A DNA stretch of 64,000 nucleotides, taken from an uncultured Lachnospiraceae bacterium (lineage in GTDB: Bacteria > Bacillota > Clostridia > Lachnospirales > Lachnospiraceae). The notes below the pieces were generated by a model. It had not been told where the DNA came from. It was given only the letters and a program-made list of their open reading frames with translations, and ran no database searches. Location: assembly GCA_947625205.1 (NCBI GenBank), contig CANQNN010000001.1, forward strand, positions 248,001 through 312,000, given 5' to 3'. Numbering within the stretch: the first letter of the stretch is position 1; each line of letters opens with the position of its first letter. Position numbers and translations under genes: made by a program. Below are positions 41,782 through 51,708 of this stretch, piece after piece.

Positions 41782-43854
41782 ATGGCAAAATATCTGGTAA
41801 TTGTGGAATCACCGGCGAAAGTGAAAACGATCAAAAAATTCCTGGGAGATAATTATGAGGTCATGGCGAGCAACGGACATGTGCGGGATCTGCCGCGGAG
41901 CGTGCTTGGCATTGACGTGGAGCATGATTATGATCCCAGGTATATTACAATAAGGGGTAAGGGCGATATACTGGCGAATCTGCGCAAAGAGGTCAAAAAA
42001 GCCGACAAAGTGTATCTGGCAACGGACCCTGACCGTGAAGGAGAAGCTATTTCATGGCATCTGCTTGCGGCGCTCAAACTGGATAACAAGAAAGTATACC
42101 GCATTACTTTTAACGAGATAACAAAGACGGCGGTAAAGGAATCGTTAAAGCACGCCAGAGAGATCAACATGGATCTGGTGGATGCGCAGCAGGCGCGCCG
42201 CTGTCTGGACCGTATGGTGGGCTATAAAATATCACCGGTTCTCTGGGCGAAGGTCAAGAGGGGATTGAGCGCGGGCCGTGTGCAGTCTGTGGCGCTGCGT
42301 ATCATCTGCGACAGGGAAGAGGAGATCAACAATTTTATTCCCGAGGAGTACTGGACGTTAGAGGCAAGTCTGGCGGTAGACGGGGAGAAAAAGCCGCTGG
42401 TGGCAAAGTATGGCGGGGCGGATGACAGGAAGACTATTTCCTCCGAAAAAGAGATGGAGGAGATCAGAAGATCGCTGGAAGGGGCGCAGTATACGGTCTC
42501 TTCGGTGAAGAACGGCGAGAGGGTCAGAAAAGCGCCGCTTCCTTTTACCACATCGACGTTACAGCAGGAAGCGAGCAGGGTGCTAAATTTTTCCACGCAG
42601 AAAACCATGCGCCTGGCGCAGCAGTTATATGAAGGCGTCGATATTAAGGGGCGGGATACCGTGGGTATCATTACCTATCTGCGTACGGATTCCACCAGGG
42701 TATCCGATGAGGCGGAGGTCGCCGCGAGAGAATACATCGGTAAGAAGTTCGGGGAGGAGTATACCGCCGGGGCAGCGCAGGAGCGGATCAGCAAACAGAA
42801 GATACAGGACGCCCATGAGGCGATCCGTCCTACGGATATCAGCCGTATGCCGGCGGATCTTAAAGATTCCCTGTCCAGAGACCAGTTCAGGCTCTATCAG
42901 TTGATTTGGAAGCGTTTTGTGGCGAGCCGCATGGCATCTGCGGTATACGAGACTACATCGGTGAAGATCGAGGCGGCGGGACAGCATTTTTCGGTGTCGG
43001 CTTCCAAGGTCAAGTTTGACGGCTTCATGAGCGTTTACACCGATGTGGATGAAAAAGAGGAGAGCAACGTCCTTGTCAAAGGAATAACACGTGATACGAA
43101 ATTAACGCTTCTGGGACTGGAGGCTAAGCAGCACTTTACGCAGCCGGCGCCCCATTACACGGAGGCATCGCTTGTGCGCGCTATGGAGGAGCTGGGCATC
43201 GGGCGTCCGAGCACTTATGCGCCTACCATCACAACGCTGCTGGCGAGAAGATATATTGTTAAGGAGAATAAGAATCTTTACGTGACGGAGCTCGGCGAAG
43301 TGGTCAACAATATGATGAAGGAGGCTTTTCCTTCTATTGTGGATGTGAACTTCACAGCGACTATGGAAGCCCTTTTGGACGGCGTGGAGGAAGGAACCGT
43401 CAGGTGGAAGACTGTCATGAAGAATTTCTATCCCGATCTGGAACAGGCGGTCGAGCAGGCGGAGAAGGAACTGGAAGAGGTGGAGATCGCCGATGAGCTT
43501 TCGGATGAATACTGCGATGTCTGCGGCAGACAGATGGTGATCAAATACGGTCCCCACGGCAGATTCCTGGCGTGCCCCGGTTTCCCGGAGTGCCGCAACA
43601 CGAAACCGTATTTTGAGAAGATCGGCGTGGCATGTCCCAAATGCGGTAAGGACATTGTCTTGAAAAAGACGAAAAAGGGAAGAAAATATTACGGCTGTAT
43701 CGGTAATCCTGAGTGCGATTTCATGGTGTGGCAGAGACCGGTGGCGGACAGGTGTGACAAATGCGGTTCTATTATGCTCAAAAAAGGCAATAAGCTCGTA
43801 TGCTCCGACGAAAACTGCGGTTTTATCAAGGATGCGCAGAAGGCGGAGGTGTAG
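41782..43854 (+). CDS. topA: DNA topoisomerase I
   Basis: A 690-residue type IA topoisomerase, the usual Firmicutes length. The Toprim domain begins KYLVIVESPAKVKTI and has the DPDREGEAI acidic motif. The catalytic Tyr is in ITYLRTDSTR. Three C-terminal four-cysteine zinc ribbons follow (CDVC...C; CPKC...C; CDKC...C). It relaxes negative supercoils. The start at 41782 is preferred over 41776 because GGGG lies 7 nt upstream. In B. subtilis topA directly follows dprA; here the island separates them. Confidence 0.97.
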   Translation: MAKYLVIVESPAKVKTIKKFLGDNYEVMASNGHVRDLPRSVLGIDVEHDYDPRYITIRGKGDILANLRKEVKKADKVYLATDPDREGEAISWHLLAALKLDNKKVYRITFNEITKTAVKESLKHAREINMDLVDAQQARRCLDRMVGYKISPVLWAKVKRGLSAGRVQSVALRIICDREEEINNFIPEEYWTLEASLAVDGEKKPLVAKYGGADDRKTISSEKEMEEIRRSLEGAQYTVSSVKNGERVRKAPLPFTTSTLQQEASRVLNFSTQKTMRLAQQLYEGVDIKGRDTVGIITYLRTDSTRVSDEAEVAAREYIGKKFGEEYTAGAAQERISKQKIQDAHEAIRPTDISRMPADLKDSLSRDQFRLYQLIWKRFVASRMASAVYETTSVKIEAAGQHFSVSASKVKFDGFMSVYTDVDEKEESNVLVKGITRDTKLTLLGLEAKQHFTQPAPHYTEASLVRAMEELGIGRPSTYAPTITTLLARRYIVKENKNLYVTELGEVVNNMMKEAFPSIVDVNFTATMEALLDGVEEGTVRWKTVMKNFYPDLEQAVEQAEKELEEVEIADELSDEYCDVCGRQMVIKYGPHGRFLACPGFPECRNTKPYFEKIGVACPKCGKDIVLKKTKKGRKYYGCIGNPECDFMVWQRPVADRCDKCGSIMLKKGNKLVCSDENCGFIKDAQKAEV

Positions 43855-43927
43855 GGTGAGCCGCCGGATAATTGTGCAAAATGGATATATTTAACGCGCA
43901 AATATAACAAAATGTGTTCAAAATACA

Positions 43928-43956
43928 TTGATAATGCTCAAATATTGTGATAAAAT
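43928..43956 (+). promoter_or_regulatory. Promoter of codY
   Basis: TTGATA (43928-43933), a 17-bp spacer and TAAAAT (43951-43956), about 90 bp before the start. Confidence 0.6.
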
Positions 43957-44048
43957 CATTTTGTCCCGGTTCTTGTAATTTTTTGCGGACCGGTAAAGCG
44001 GTGGATCTGATGCACTTTATCCACTGCGCGTTTGAAGGAGCATTGTAC

Positions 44049-44834
44049 ATGAGCAGCGTTCAGTTGTTGGACAAAACAAGAAAAATAGGAAAGCTTTTGC
44101 ACAACAATAATTCGGGCAAGGTGGTTTTTAACGATATCTGTGATGTGCTTAAGGACATACTGGACTCCAACGTGTTAGTTATCAGCAGGAAGGGCAAGGT
44201 GCTTGGCGTCGGCGATCAGGGTACGGTTGAATCCATCACGGAGCTGATCGTGGATCATGTGGGAGGGTTTATCGATCCCATGCTGAACGAGCGGCTTCTG
44301 TCCGTTCTGTCCACGAAAGAGAACGTTAATCTTGAGACGCTGGGATTTGAGAGCGTTGATACAAGAAAATTCCGGGCGGTCATAGCGCCGATAGAGATAT
44401 CGGGCGAGCGGCTCGGTACGCTGTTTATCTATAAATGCGATGCGCAGTACGATATTGACGATATCATACTGTGCGAGTACGGCACTACCGTGGTAGGGCT
44501 TGAGATGCTCCGGGCAGTGAGCGAGGAGAATGCCGAGGAGAACCGCAAGGTTGCGGTTGTCAAGTCGGCGATCAGCACGCTTTCTTTCTCGGAGATGGAA
44601 GCGATCACGCATATTTTCGACGAGCTGGGCGGCATGGAGGGAATCTTGGTTGCCAGCAAGATAGCGGACAAGGTGGGCATCACCCGGTCGGTCATTGTCA
44701 ATGCGCTGCGTAAGTTTGAGAGCGCGGGCGTGATCGAGTCGAGATCGTCAGGCATGAAGGGTACATACATCAAGGTGCTCAACGATGTTGTATTTGAAGA
44801 GGTTGCGAAGTTAAAAGAACAGGGCAGATATTAG
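44049..44834 (+). CDS. codY: Global transcriptional regulator CodY
   Basis: A 261-residue CodY. The N-terminal GAF-like domain binds branched-chain amino acids (about 1-155). The C-terminal winged helix-turn-helix is highly conserved (ASKIADKVGITRSVIVNALRK, then SSGMKGTYIKVLN). It represses nutrient-scavenging, motility and virulence genes when GTP and branched-chain amino acids are high. AAGGAG lies 8 nt before the ATG. It sits directly before the fla/che operon, as in B. subtilis, and may regulate it. Confidence 0.97.
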   Translation: MSSVQLLDKTRKIGKLLHNNNSGKVVFNDICDVLKDILDSNVLVISRKGKVLGVGDQGTVESITELIVDHVGGFIDPMLNERLLSVLSTKENVNLETLGFESVDTRKFRAVIAPIEISGERLGTLFIYKCDAQYDIDDIILCEYGTTVVGLEMLRAVSEENAEENRKVAVVKSAISTLSFSEMEAITHIFDELGGMEGILVASKIADKVGITRSVIVNALRKFESAGVIESRSSGMKGTYIKVLNDVVFEEVAKLKEQGRY

Positions 44835-44918
44835 CGCAGACAGTGCAATATATGCAAAGAAGGCATAGATCAGAGCGGCGCATGGATGGCGCGGACCGGT
44901 CAGCGGGGCAGGGTAAAG

Positions 44919-44961
44919 GGATTTACACGCAGTGTATTTGCGGTGAGTAAATCCTTTTTTT
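44919..44961 (+). terminator. Intrinsic terminator of codY
   Basis: GGATTTAC (44919-44926) pairs with GTAAATCC (44947-44954), followed by seven T. Confidence 0.8.
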
Positions 44962-45029
44962 GTGCAGGACAAGGCGTCGGACGGCTTGTGCGCCATAAAT
45001 GGGAAATTGTGAAAAAGTATTGAAAAACC

Positions 45030-45057
45030 TTGTATTTTTTTATATTTAATTTATAAT
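45030..45057 (+). promoter_or_regulatory. Promoter of the fla/che operon
   Basis: TTGTAT (45030-45035), a 16-bp spacer and TATAAT (45052-45057), a sigma-A type site in AT-rich DNA about 45 bp before flgB. Confidence 0.6.
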
Positions 45058-45100
45058 AAAATGTAGACTTTAATAATTCATAATGTGGAGGAGTGTGCAT

Positions 45101-45499
45101 ATGAGTGCTCTGACTAATACGAATGTGTTCGATTATATCAATGTGCTGGACAAAGCAGCGGATGCATCATGGCTTAGAAACGATGCGATCTCGAACAATA
45201 TCGCCAATGCGGATACGCCGGGCTATAAGAGGCAGGATGTGAACTTTGAGACGCAGCTTGCCAGAGCGCTTCACAGCTCCAGATATACGAGCATGGACGC
45301 GAAGGTGGCGAATGTTAAGCTGAATCGCCTCAACCCCATTACATACAGGGATTATTCGGGTTTTTCCTACCGTATTGACGGCAATAATGTAGATCCAGAC
45401 ACGGAAGCCGTATATCTTGCCAAGAACCAGGTGGTATACCGCGGACTGGAGTTGTCCATGAACCAGGAATTCCGGAATCTTCAGGCTGTACTGAAGTAA
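45101..45499 (+). CDS. flgB: Flagellar proximal rod protein FlgB
   Basis: A 132-residue rod subunit with the signature NDAISNNIANADTPGYKRQDV near residues 28-50 and the C-terminal LELSMNQEFRNLQAVLK-type helix. FlgB is the first rod subunit on the MS ring. The start at 45101 is supported by GGAGG about 9 nt upstream. First gene of the operon. Confidence 0.95.
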   Translation: MSALTNTNVFDYINVLDKAADASWLRNDAISNNIANADTPGYKRQDVNFETQLARALHSSRYTSMDAKVANVKLNRLNPITYRDYSGFSYRIDGNNVDPDTEAVYLAKNQVVYRGLELSMNQEFRNLQAVLK

Positions 45500-45550
45500 G
45501 GCGCCCGGATGCGGTGAGGAATCGTGATTAAGAAATAAGGAGTTGGGATT

Positions 45551-45997
45551 ATGGGTATGTTTAGCGCTTTTGATATCAATGCAACGGGTATGACCGCCGA
45601 GCGTTTTCGTATGGATATTATAGCCCAGAACGTGGCGAATGCCAATACGACGCGCACGGAGGACGGGACGCCTTATCGCAGGAAGGTCGTTCTGTTTGAG
45701 GAGAAGAACTCACAGACGCCTTTTCATCAGATATTGCAGAAGGAGCGTGACCGTTATTCCGGTTCCGGCGTCAAGGTGACAGGCGTATATGAAGACAGAT
45801 GGACGGAGGGCAATCTGGTCTATGATCCTTCGCATCCCGATGCCGATGAAAACGGATATGTAATGTATCCCAATGTCAGCATCATCACGGAGATGACGAA
45901 TCTGATCGACGCCAGCCGTGCTTATCAGGCGAATGCCACGGCCTTTGATGCCAGCAAGAGTATTGCGACGACAGGACTTGATCTGCTGAATAGCTGA
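45551..45997 (+). CDS. flgC: Flagellar rod protein FlgC
   Basis: A 148-residue rod subunit: FDINATGMTAERFRMDIIAQNVANANTT at the N-terminus and a C-terminal NLIDASRAYQANATAFDASKS helix. It builds the proximal rod with FlgB and FliE. AAGGAG lies 8 nt upstream. Confidence 0.96.
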   Translation: MGMFSAFDINATGMTAERFRMDIIAQNVANANTTRTEDGTPYRRKVVLFEEKNSQTPFHQILQKERDRYSGSGVKVTGVYEDRWTEGNLVYDPSHPDADENGYVMYPNVSIITEMTNLIDASRAYQANATAFDASKSIATTGLDLLNS

Positions 45998-46039
45998 TAG
46001 TTTACCGGCAGCTGACGGCATGGTTTGGGGAGGTAAGTT

Positions 46040-46366
46040 ATGGCCTTAGATATTACAGAGCTTTATAGTGTGTCCTCACAGGCGGTTAAGGAGGCGGCAA
46101 AGAACGCGCCGACCAATCGCCCTGATACATACGCCGACAAGGATTTTGACGGGTTGTTACATACCGCCATCGATAATCTGACAACCACAAACAATTATCT
46201 GTCGGATGCGGAGAACGAGGAGATCAAGTGGGCTCTCGGCGAGACGGAGAATACGCATGATCTGAGCGTGGCGCTGCAGAAGGCTTCCATAGCCCTGCAG
46301 TATACGGTGGCTATCAGAGACAGACTCCTGGATGCATACAAAGAACTCATTCAGATGCAGATATAA
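46040..46366 (+). CDS. fliE: Flagellar hook-basal body protein FliE
   Basis: A 108-residue helical protein linking the MS ring and rod. The C-terminal half (SVALQKASIALQYTVAIRDRLLDAYKEL) is the FliE signature. GGAGG lies 6 nt before the ATG. Confidence 0.95.
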   Translation: MALDITELYSVSSQAVKEAAKNAPTNRPDTYADKDFDGLLHTAIDNLTTTNNYLSDAENEEIKWALGETENTHDLSVALQKASIALQYTVAIRDRLLDAYKELIQMQI

Positions 46367-46417
46367 TATCAGAAAAAAGATACGGCAGAATGGGGAACCG
46401 AAGGAGAATGAGTTACT

Positions 46418-48028
46418 GTGGATAAACTGTTAGACAAATTAAAAGAATTAGCCGGTAAGATACTTGAATGGTGGAATCGGTTTACGGCAAAACAGAAGAC
46501 GCTGATCGTCGGCGGAATAGCGGTGGTGATATTAGCCATCGTTATTGTCGTGTCTAGACTGCTGCAGCCCCAGTACGTGCTTCTGAGGGAGTGCGAGAGC
46601 ACGGCGGAAGCGGCGGAGGTGCGGGATCTTCTGGACGAGGAGGAGATGACCTACACGATCTCGGACGACGGGCTGATCATCAAGATCCTGCAAGAAGAGC
46701 TGTCCGATGCCAATCTGCTGCTTGGCGCCAATAACATCCAGCCGGCGGATTACGGGATCGACGATGTGACGGATGGCAGCTTCTCCACCACGGAGTCCGA
46801 CAAGCAGAAGAAGATGCTTGTATACCGGGAGAAAAGGCTGGAACGGGATTTTCTGGCGAAGTTCTCCGCTATTAAATCAGCTAAAGTGGAATTAAATATT
46901 CCCGTGAACGACGGCACGCTCATAGCAGAGGAGGAAGAATCCTCCGCGTGGGTGCTTCTGGAGCTGAAGGACGAATTCAGTACAGAGAGCGCGGCGTATC
47001 TGGCGCGCGCCATCGCCACGGCGCTGGGCAATGAGACTACGAACAATATCGTGATCACGGATACGGAAGGCAATATGCTCTTTACCGGGGACGATAACCT
47101 GACCGCCACGGGCGCGGCCGGATCACAGCTGTCCGTGAAGGCGGAAGCGGAGAAGCAGATGATCGCTGCGGTGCGCAGGGTATTGCTTGGCACCAAGGAA
47201 TTCGACAATGTGGAGATCGCTCCCAACCTGGTGTTGGATTTCTCCTCATCGGAAGAGACGAATCATGAATATTCCGCGCCGGACGGGCGTACGGAGGGCA
47301 TGATCGCCCATGAGGATGTCTATAACTCTGAGAACGAGAGCGATGTGGGCGGCATACCGGGTACGGATTCCAATGATGACGATACCACTTATGTGCTGGA
47401 GGATAACGGCAATTCCACATCCACGGTATCCGAGGAGTCCAGGGATTATCTGCCTAACGAGAAGATCACAACAACGACCGTACCGCCGGGGCTGATCGAT
47501 TACAGTCAGTCATCGTTGACGGCGGCGCTGATCCAATACAATATCATCCGTGAGGAGGATGCGCGTGCGCAGGGAGAGCTGGACGGCGTCACCTGGGAGG
47601 AATATAAGCTGGCGCATCAGGAACGGACCAGGATGGATGTGGACGAGGAATTCTATACGGCTGTCGCCAATGCGACGGGCATTCCGGAGGGCAGTATCTC
47701 TCTGGTGGCCTATTCCGAGAATATGTTTTTCGATGCGGAGGGCTCTAGCATCACGGCGACGGATATCCTGCAGATCGTTCTGATCATCGTGATCCTTGCG
47801 CTGCTTGCTTTCGTTGTGCTCAGAAGTATGCGCGGCGAGAAGCACGAGGAAGAGGAAGAGGAGCTTACGGTGGAGTCGCTGCTCCAGTCCATGCCCGAGA
47901 CGCAGATTGAAAGCATATCGCTGGAGAATGAGTCTGACGAGCGCAAGATGATCAATAAGTTTGTGGAAGAGAATCCGGAGGCTGCAGCCAATCTGCTGCG
48001 CAACTGGTTAAACGAAGAGTGGGGGTAA
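46418..48028 (+). CDS. fliF: Flagellar MS-ring protein FliF
   Basis: A 536-residue protein with two membrane spans (about 26-47 and 449-470) enclosing ring-building motif domains. QEELSDANLLLGANNIQPADYG and the YRLxRI-type ring contacts are visible. The cytoplasmic C-terminus (ENPEAAANLLRNWLNEEWG) is the FliG-binding segment. It starts with GTG at 46418, with AAGGAG 11 nt upstream, a somewhat long spacing. Confidence 0.95.
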   Translation: MDKLLDKLKELAGKILEWWNRFTAKQKTLIVGGIAVVILAIVIVVSRLLQPQYVLLRECESTAEAAEVRDLLDEEEMTYTISDDGLIIKILQEELSDANLLLGANNIQPADYGIDDVTDGSFSTTESDKQKKMLVYREKRLERDFLAKFSAIKSAKVELNIPVNDGTLIAEEEESSAWVLLELKDEFSTESAAYLARAIATALGNETTNNIVITDTEGNMLFTGDDNLTATGAAGSQLSVKAEAEKQMIAAVRRVLLGTKEFDNVEIAPNLVLDFSSSEETNHEYSAPDGRTEGMIAHEDVYNSENESDVGGIPGTDSNDDDTTYVLEDNGNSTSTVSEESRDYLPNEKITTTTVPPGLIDYSQSSLTAALIQYNIIREEDARAQGELDGVTWEEYKLAHQERTRMDVDEEFYTAVANATGIPEGSISLVAYSENMFFDAEGSSITATDILQIVLIIVILALLAFVVLRSMRGEKHEEEEEELTVESLLQSMPETQIESISLENESDERKMINKFVEENPEAAANLLRNWLNEEWG

Positions 48029-48033
48029 GCTAA

Positions 48034-49053
48034 ATGCCGAAGTCAAGTGAGGAGAAGATCACCGGCGGGCTGCAGAAAGCGGCGGTTCTGCTGATCGCTT
48101 TAGGGCCCGAGAAGTCGGCGGCTATCTTTAAGCATCTGAAGGAAGACGAGATAGAAGAACTGACGCTTGAGATTGCCAACACCCGTAATATCACACCTCA
48201 GATGAAGGAGGAGGTGATCCGGGAATTCTATCAGGTATGTCTGGCGCAGCAGTATATCGCAGAGGGCGGTATCAACTACGCGAAGGAACTTCTTGAGAAA
48301 TCCTTCGGCGCCGAGAAAGCGATGGATGTTATCGGCAAGCTGACGGCGTCCCTGCAGGTAAAGCCTTTCGAGTTCGTCAGAAAGACGGATGCCACGCAGT
48401 TACTTAACTTTATTCAGGATGAGCATCCGCAGACGATCGCCCTTATTATGTCATATCTGTCGGCGAATCAGGCGGCGCTTATCTTATCCGCGCTTCCGCC
48501 CGACAGACAGGCGGACGTTGCCAAGCGTATTGCCGTCATGGACAGAACCAGTCCCGACGTGATCAAGGAAGTGGAGAAGGTATTGGAATCCAAGCTGGCA
48601 TCTTTGGTAAATCAGGATTACACCATTATCGGCGGCGTGGACGCCGTTGTAGATATTTTGAATACGGTAGACCGCGGTACGGAGAAGCATATCATGGAGA
48701 CGCTGGAGATCGAGGAGCCGGAGCTGGCAGACGAGATCCGCAAGAAGATGTTCGTCTTCGAGGATATCCTGCTTCTGGACGACCGTGCGATCCAGCGTGT
48801 GCTGCGTGACGTGGACAACGGCGATCTGGCGATCGCGCTGAAGGGCTCCAATGAGGAGGTTCAGAACGCCATCTTCAACAATCTGTCCAAGCGTCTGGGC
48901 GTCATGATCAGGGAGGATATGGAATTCATGGGTCCTGTGCGTATGAAGGATGTAGAGGAAGCGCAGCAGAAGATCGTCAATATCATTAGAAAGCTGGAAG
49001 ACTCTGCCGAGATCGTTATCTCCAGAGGCGGAGGTGACGAGATCATTGTCTAG
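48034..49053 (+). CDS. fliG: Flagellar motor switch protein FliG
   Basis: A 339-residue rotor protein. The N-terminal domain binds FliF, the middle domain has the EHPQTIALIMSYL motif, and the C-terminal domain has the torque helix with charged residues (DDRAIQRVLRDVD). It interacts with MotA and FliM. The gap to fliF is 5 bp. It overlaps fliH by 8 bp. Confidence 0.97.
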   Translation: MPKSSEEKITGGLQKAAVLLIALGPEKSAAIFKHLKEDEIEELTLEIANTRNITPQMKEEVIREFYQVCLAQQYIAEGGINYAKELLEKSFGAEKAMDVIGKLTASLQVKPFEFVRKTDATQLLNFIQDEHPQTIALIMSYLSANQAALILSALPPDRQADVAKRIAVMDRTSPDVIKEVEKVLESKLASLVNQDYTIIGGVDAVVDILNTVDRGTEKHIMETLEIEEPELADEIRKKMFVFEDILLLDDRAIQRVLRDVDNGDLAIALKGSNEEVQNAIFNNLSKRLGVMIREDMEFMGPVRMKDVEEAQQKIVNIIRKLEDSAEIVISRGGGDEIIV

Positions 49054-49927
49054 GAATCTGTATAAATCAAGCTGGGTAGTGGTATCCGGCGATGACAAGT
49101 GCATTATTGACAGCAATACCCGTCTGGAACAGAGAATAGAGGAGTTGGAGACTATGAGGCTGCACCGCCTTCAGACATCTCCGGAATATGAGGGCGACGA
49201 TGAGGGCGAGCCTGAATTTGTGGGAGGGCTCGAGGGCGAACAGATCGACGCGCTGCTTGCCGACAATGATGGCGCGGGCGGTATTATCAAGGAATCTGCC
49301 AGACAGGAACAGGAGCTTGAGGACGCCAGAGCACAGGCGCAGGCTATGCTCGATGACGCCAATGCGCAGATCGAGGAGATGAAGGAAAATGCCAGGCGGG
49401 AGATCGAGCAGGAACGCCAGCAGACGCTGAAGGATGCCAACCAGCTGGGTTACGATGAGGGATACAAGGCCGGACATGCCGAGGCGGATAAGCTTAAGAG
49501 CGAGCTGGCTGCAGAGAAACAGAGACTTTACGAAGAGTATGACCGGCTGATAGAGGATCTGGAGCCGAGATTCATAGATACGATCACAGAGATCTACAGT
49601 CATATTTTCGGCATAGAACTTGCCGACAACAGGGATATTCTGGTGCATCTTATAGATTCCACGCTGCGTCAGGTGGAGAGCAGCAAGACTTTTATTGTAC
49701 ATGTTTCCAGGGAAGATTATCCTTTTGTCAATATGAAGAAGCAGGAGCTTGCGGAAGGAGCGACCGCCGGCAAAGGCATTGTCGAGATCATTGAAGATAT
49801 CGCTCTGTCCCAGGGAGCCTGTCTGATTGAAACGGACGGCGGCATCTTTGACTGCGGTGTAGACACGCAGTTACAGGAGCTGACTAATAGACTACGGGTG
49901 TTATCTTTTGAAAAATCCAATGATTAA
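49046..49927 (+). CDS. fliH: Flagellar export ATPase regulator FliH
   Basis: A 293-residue coiled-coil protein. It has an acidic middle, a long Ala/Glu/Gln heptad stretch (about 85-165) and a C-terminal FliH/HrpE-like domain with HVSREDYPFV and ACLIETDGGIFDCGVDTQLQELTNRL split over the last 60 residues. It binds FliI and the export gate. The start is likely TTG 49046, with GGAGG 11 nt upstream; GTG 49034 is the alternative. Confidence 0.85.
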   Translation: MSRNLYKSSWVVVSGDDKCIIDSNTRLEQRIEELETMRLHRLQTSPEYEGDDEGEPEFVGGLEGEQIDALLADNDGAGGIIKESARQEQELEDARAQAQAMLDDANAQIEEMKENARREIEQERQQTLKDANQLGYDEGYKAGHAEADKLKSELAAEKQRLYEEYDRLIEDLEPRFIDTITEIYSHIFGIELADNRDILVHLIDSTLRQVESSKTFIVHVSREDYPFVNMKKQELAEGATAGKGIVEIIEDIALSQGACLIETDGGIFDCGVDTQLQELTNRLRVLSFEKSND

Positions 49928-51221
49928 TTTCCACAAATACAGCAAAATAGCGGACGGCGTATTTTTTAAAAGAATGGGCCGTGTGGAGAATGTTGTCGGA
50001 CTGACGATCGAGTCAGCGGGACCGGAAGCCAAGCTGGGCGACCTGTGCAGGATCTATCCCGCAGATGAGCAGTACCGCCCGGTCATGGCGGAAGTGGTCG
50101 GCTTCAAGGACCGCAGGACGCTTCTGATGCCTTGTGACAAGACGGACGGCATCGGTCTCGGCTGCATCGTGGAGAATACGGGGGAACCCTTGACCGTGCC
50201 TGTCAGCAATGATCTGCTCGGCAAGGTGTTAGACGGGCTGGGACGCATAGACGGCGAGTATATGCCGGGTACGCCTTATCCCGTGGAGGCGGCGCCTCCG
50301 GACGCCATGAGCAGAAAGATCATAGACGAAGTGCTTCCGCTTGGCGTCAAGGCGATCGACGGTCTTATGACGGTGGGAAAGGGACAGCGTATCGGTATTT
50401 TTGCCGGATCGGGCGTTGGCAAATCTACTCTGATGGGCATGTTTGCCCGCAATACTAAGGCGGATATCAACGTGATCGCCCTGATCGGAGAGCGAGGCAG
50501 AGAAGTGCGCGAGTTCATAGAGCGGGATCTCGGCGAGGAGGGCATGAAGCGTTCGGTAGTCGTTGTGGCGACATCCGATAAGGCGGCTCTTGAGAGAAAT
50601 AAGGCGGCTAAGACCGCGACCGCTATAGCGGAATATTTCAGGGACCAGGGAAAGGATGTGCTTCTTATGATGGATTCCCTCACCCGTTTTTCTATGGCGC
50701 AGAGGGAGATCGGGCTTGCCAGCGGAGAACCGCCGGTTTCCAGAGGCTATCCGCCCAGCGTGTATGCGGAGATGCCGAAGCTGTTGGAGAGAGCGGGCTG
50801 TGCGAGCGTCGGATCGATCACGGGTCTGTATACCGTTCTGGTGGACGGCGACGATATGAACGAACCTATCACGGATACCGCGAGAAGTATTTTGGACGGC
50901 CATATCATGCTGAACCGCCGCCTGGCGCATCAGAATCATTATCCGGCGATCGATGTGCTGCAGAGTATTTCCAGGTGCATGGCGCAGATCGTGCACAAGG
51001 AGCATAAGTCTCTGGCAGGGCAGCTCAAGAATGTGCTGGCGACTTACAATGAAGCGGAGGATCTGATCAATATCGGCGCATACAAGAGCGGCAGCAACCC
51101 GAAGATCGATTATGCCATAGCCAAGATCGATGCAGTCAATGAATTTCTGATGCAGGATGTGGATGAGAAGTTTGATTATGAGCAGGCGGTAGATCTGCTG
51201 CGGACGCTTTTCGCAGAATAA
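49908..51221 (+). CDS. fliI: Flagellum-specific export ATPase FliI
   Basis: A 437-residue F1-beta-like ATPase. Walker A GIFAGSGVGKST (about 164-175), the GERGREVREFIE signature of export ATPases, and Walker B DVLLMMDSLTR. It energises unfolding of flagellar export substrates. The TTG at 49908 overlaps fliH by 20 bp; ACGGGTG lies 7 nt upstream. ATG 49920 is an alternative start. Confidence 0.95.
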   Translation: MKNPMINFHKYSKIADGVFFKRMGRVENVVGLTIESAGPEAKLGDLCRIYPADEQYRPVMAEVVGFKDRRTLLMPCDKTDGIGLGCIVENTGEPLTVPVSNDLLGKVLDGLGRIDGEYMPGTPYPVEAAPPDAMSRKIIDEVLPLGVKAIDGLMTVGKGQRIGIFAGSGVGKSTLMGMFARNTKADINVIALIGERGREVREFIERDLGEEGMKRSVVVVATSDKAALERNKAAKTATAIAEYFRDQGKDVLLMMDSLTRFSMAQREIGLASGEPPVSRGYPPSVYAEMPKLLERAGCASVGSITGLYTVLVDGDDMNEPITDTARSILDGHIMLNRRLAHQNHYPAIDVLQSISRCMAQIVHKEHKSLAGQLKNVLATYNEAEDLINIGAYKSGSNPKIDYAIAKIDAVNEFLMQDVDEKFDYEQAVDLLRTLFAE

Positions 51222-51253
51222 GAAGGGCTGCGGAGTGAGTGAGGTTGCTTTTT

Positions 51254-51706
51254 GTGGCGGGATTTAAATACAGAATGCAGAGTATCCTCAATATCCGCTA
51301 TCAGCTGGAAGAACAGGCTAAGATGGAGTTCGGCAGGGCGCAGATGCGGCTGATGGAGGAAGAGGAGAAGCTTACTATATTAAAAAACAGAAAAGAAGCC
51401 TATCTGGAAGAGGGCAGACAGATGCGCAGCGATGCGCTTCATGTGAACGAGCTGAAGGATAACCGGCATGCGATGCTGATCATGGATGAAATGATCGAGG
51501 CGCAGGAGAAGCAAGTCGTGCAGGCCGCGCAGGTGGTGGAGGCGGCGAGGCTTAAGCTGCAGGAGGCCATGCAGGAGCGCAAGATGCATGAACGGCTTAA
51601 AGAGAAAGCTTTTGAGCAGTTTGTAAAAGAGGAGAACGCCGCAGAGGGCAAGGCGGTGGACGAGCTTACCAGCTATACCTACGGTCAGCGTGGAAAAGAG
51701 GAGTAA
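51254..51706 (+). CDS. fliJ: Flagellar export chaperone FliJ
   Basis: A 150-residue all-helical coiled coil (KYRMQSILNIRYQLEEQAK start typical of FliJ). It docks inside the FliI hexamer like the gamma subunit of F1. GTG at 51254 is chosen because it gives the usual short N-terminus before F-K-Y-R, with GAGG 9 nt upstream. Confidence 0.88.
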   Translation: MAGFKYRMQSILNIRYQLEEQAKMEFGRAQMRLMEEEEKLTILKNRKEAYLEEGRQMRSDALHVNELKDNRHAMLIMDEMIEAQEKQVVQAAQVVEAARLKLQEAMQERKMHERLKEKAFEQFVKEENAAEGKAVDELTSYTYGQRGKEE

Positions 51707-51708
51707 CG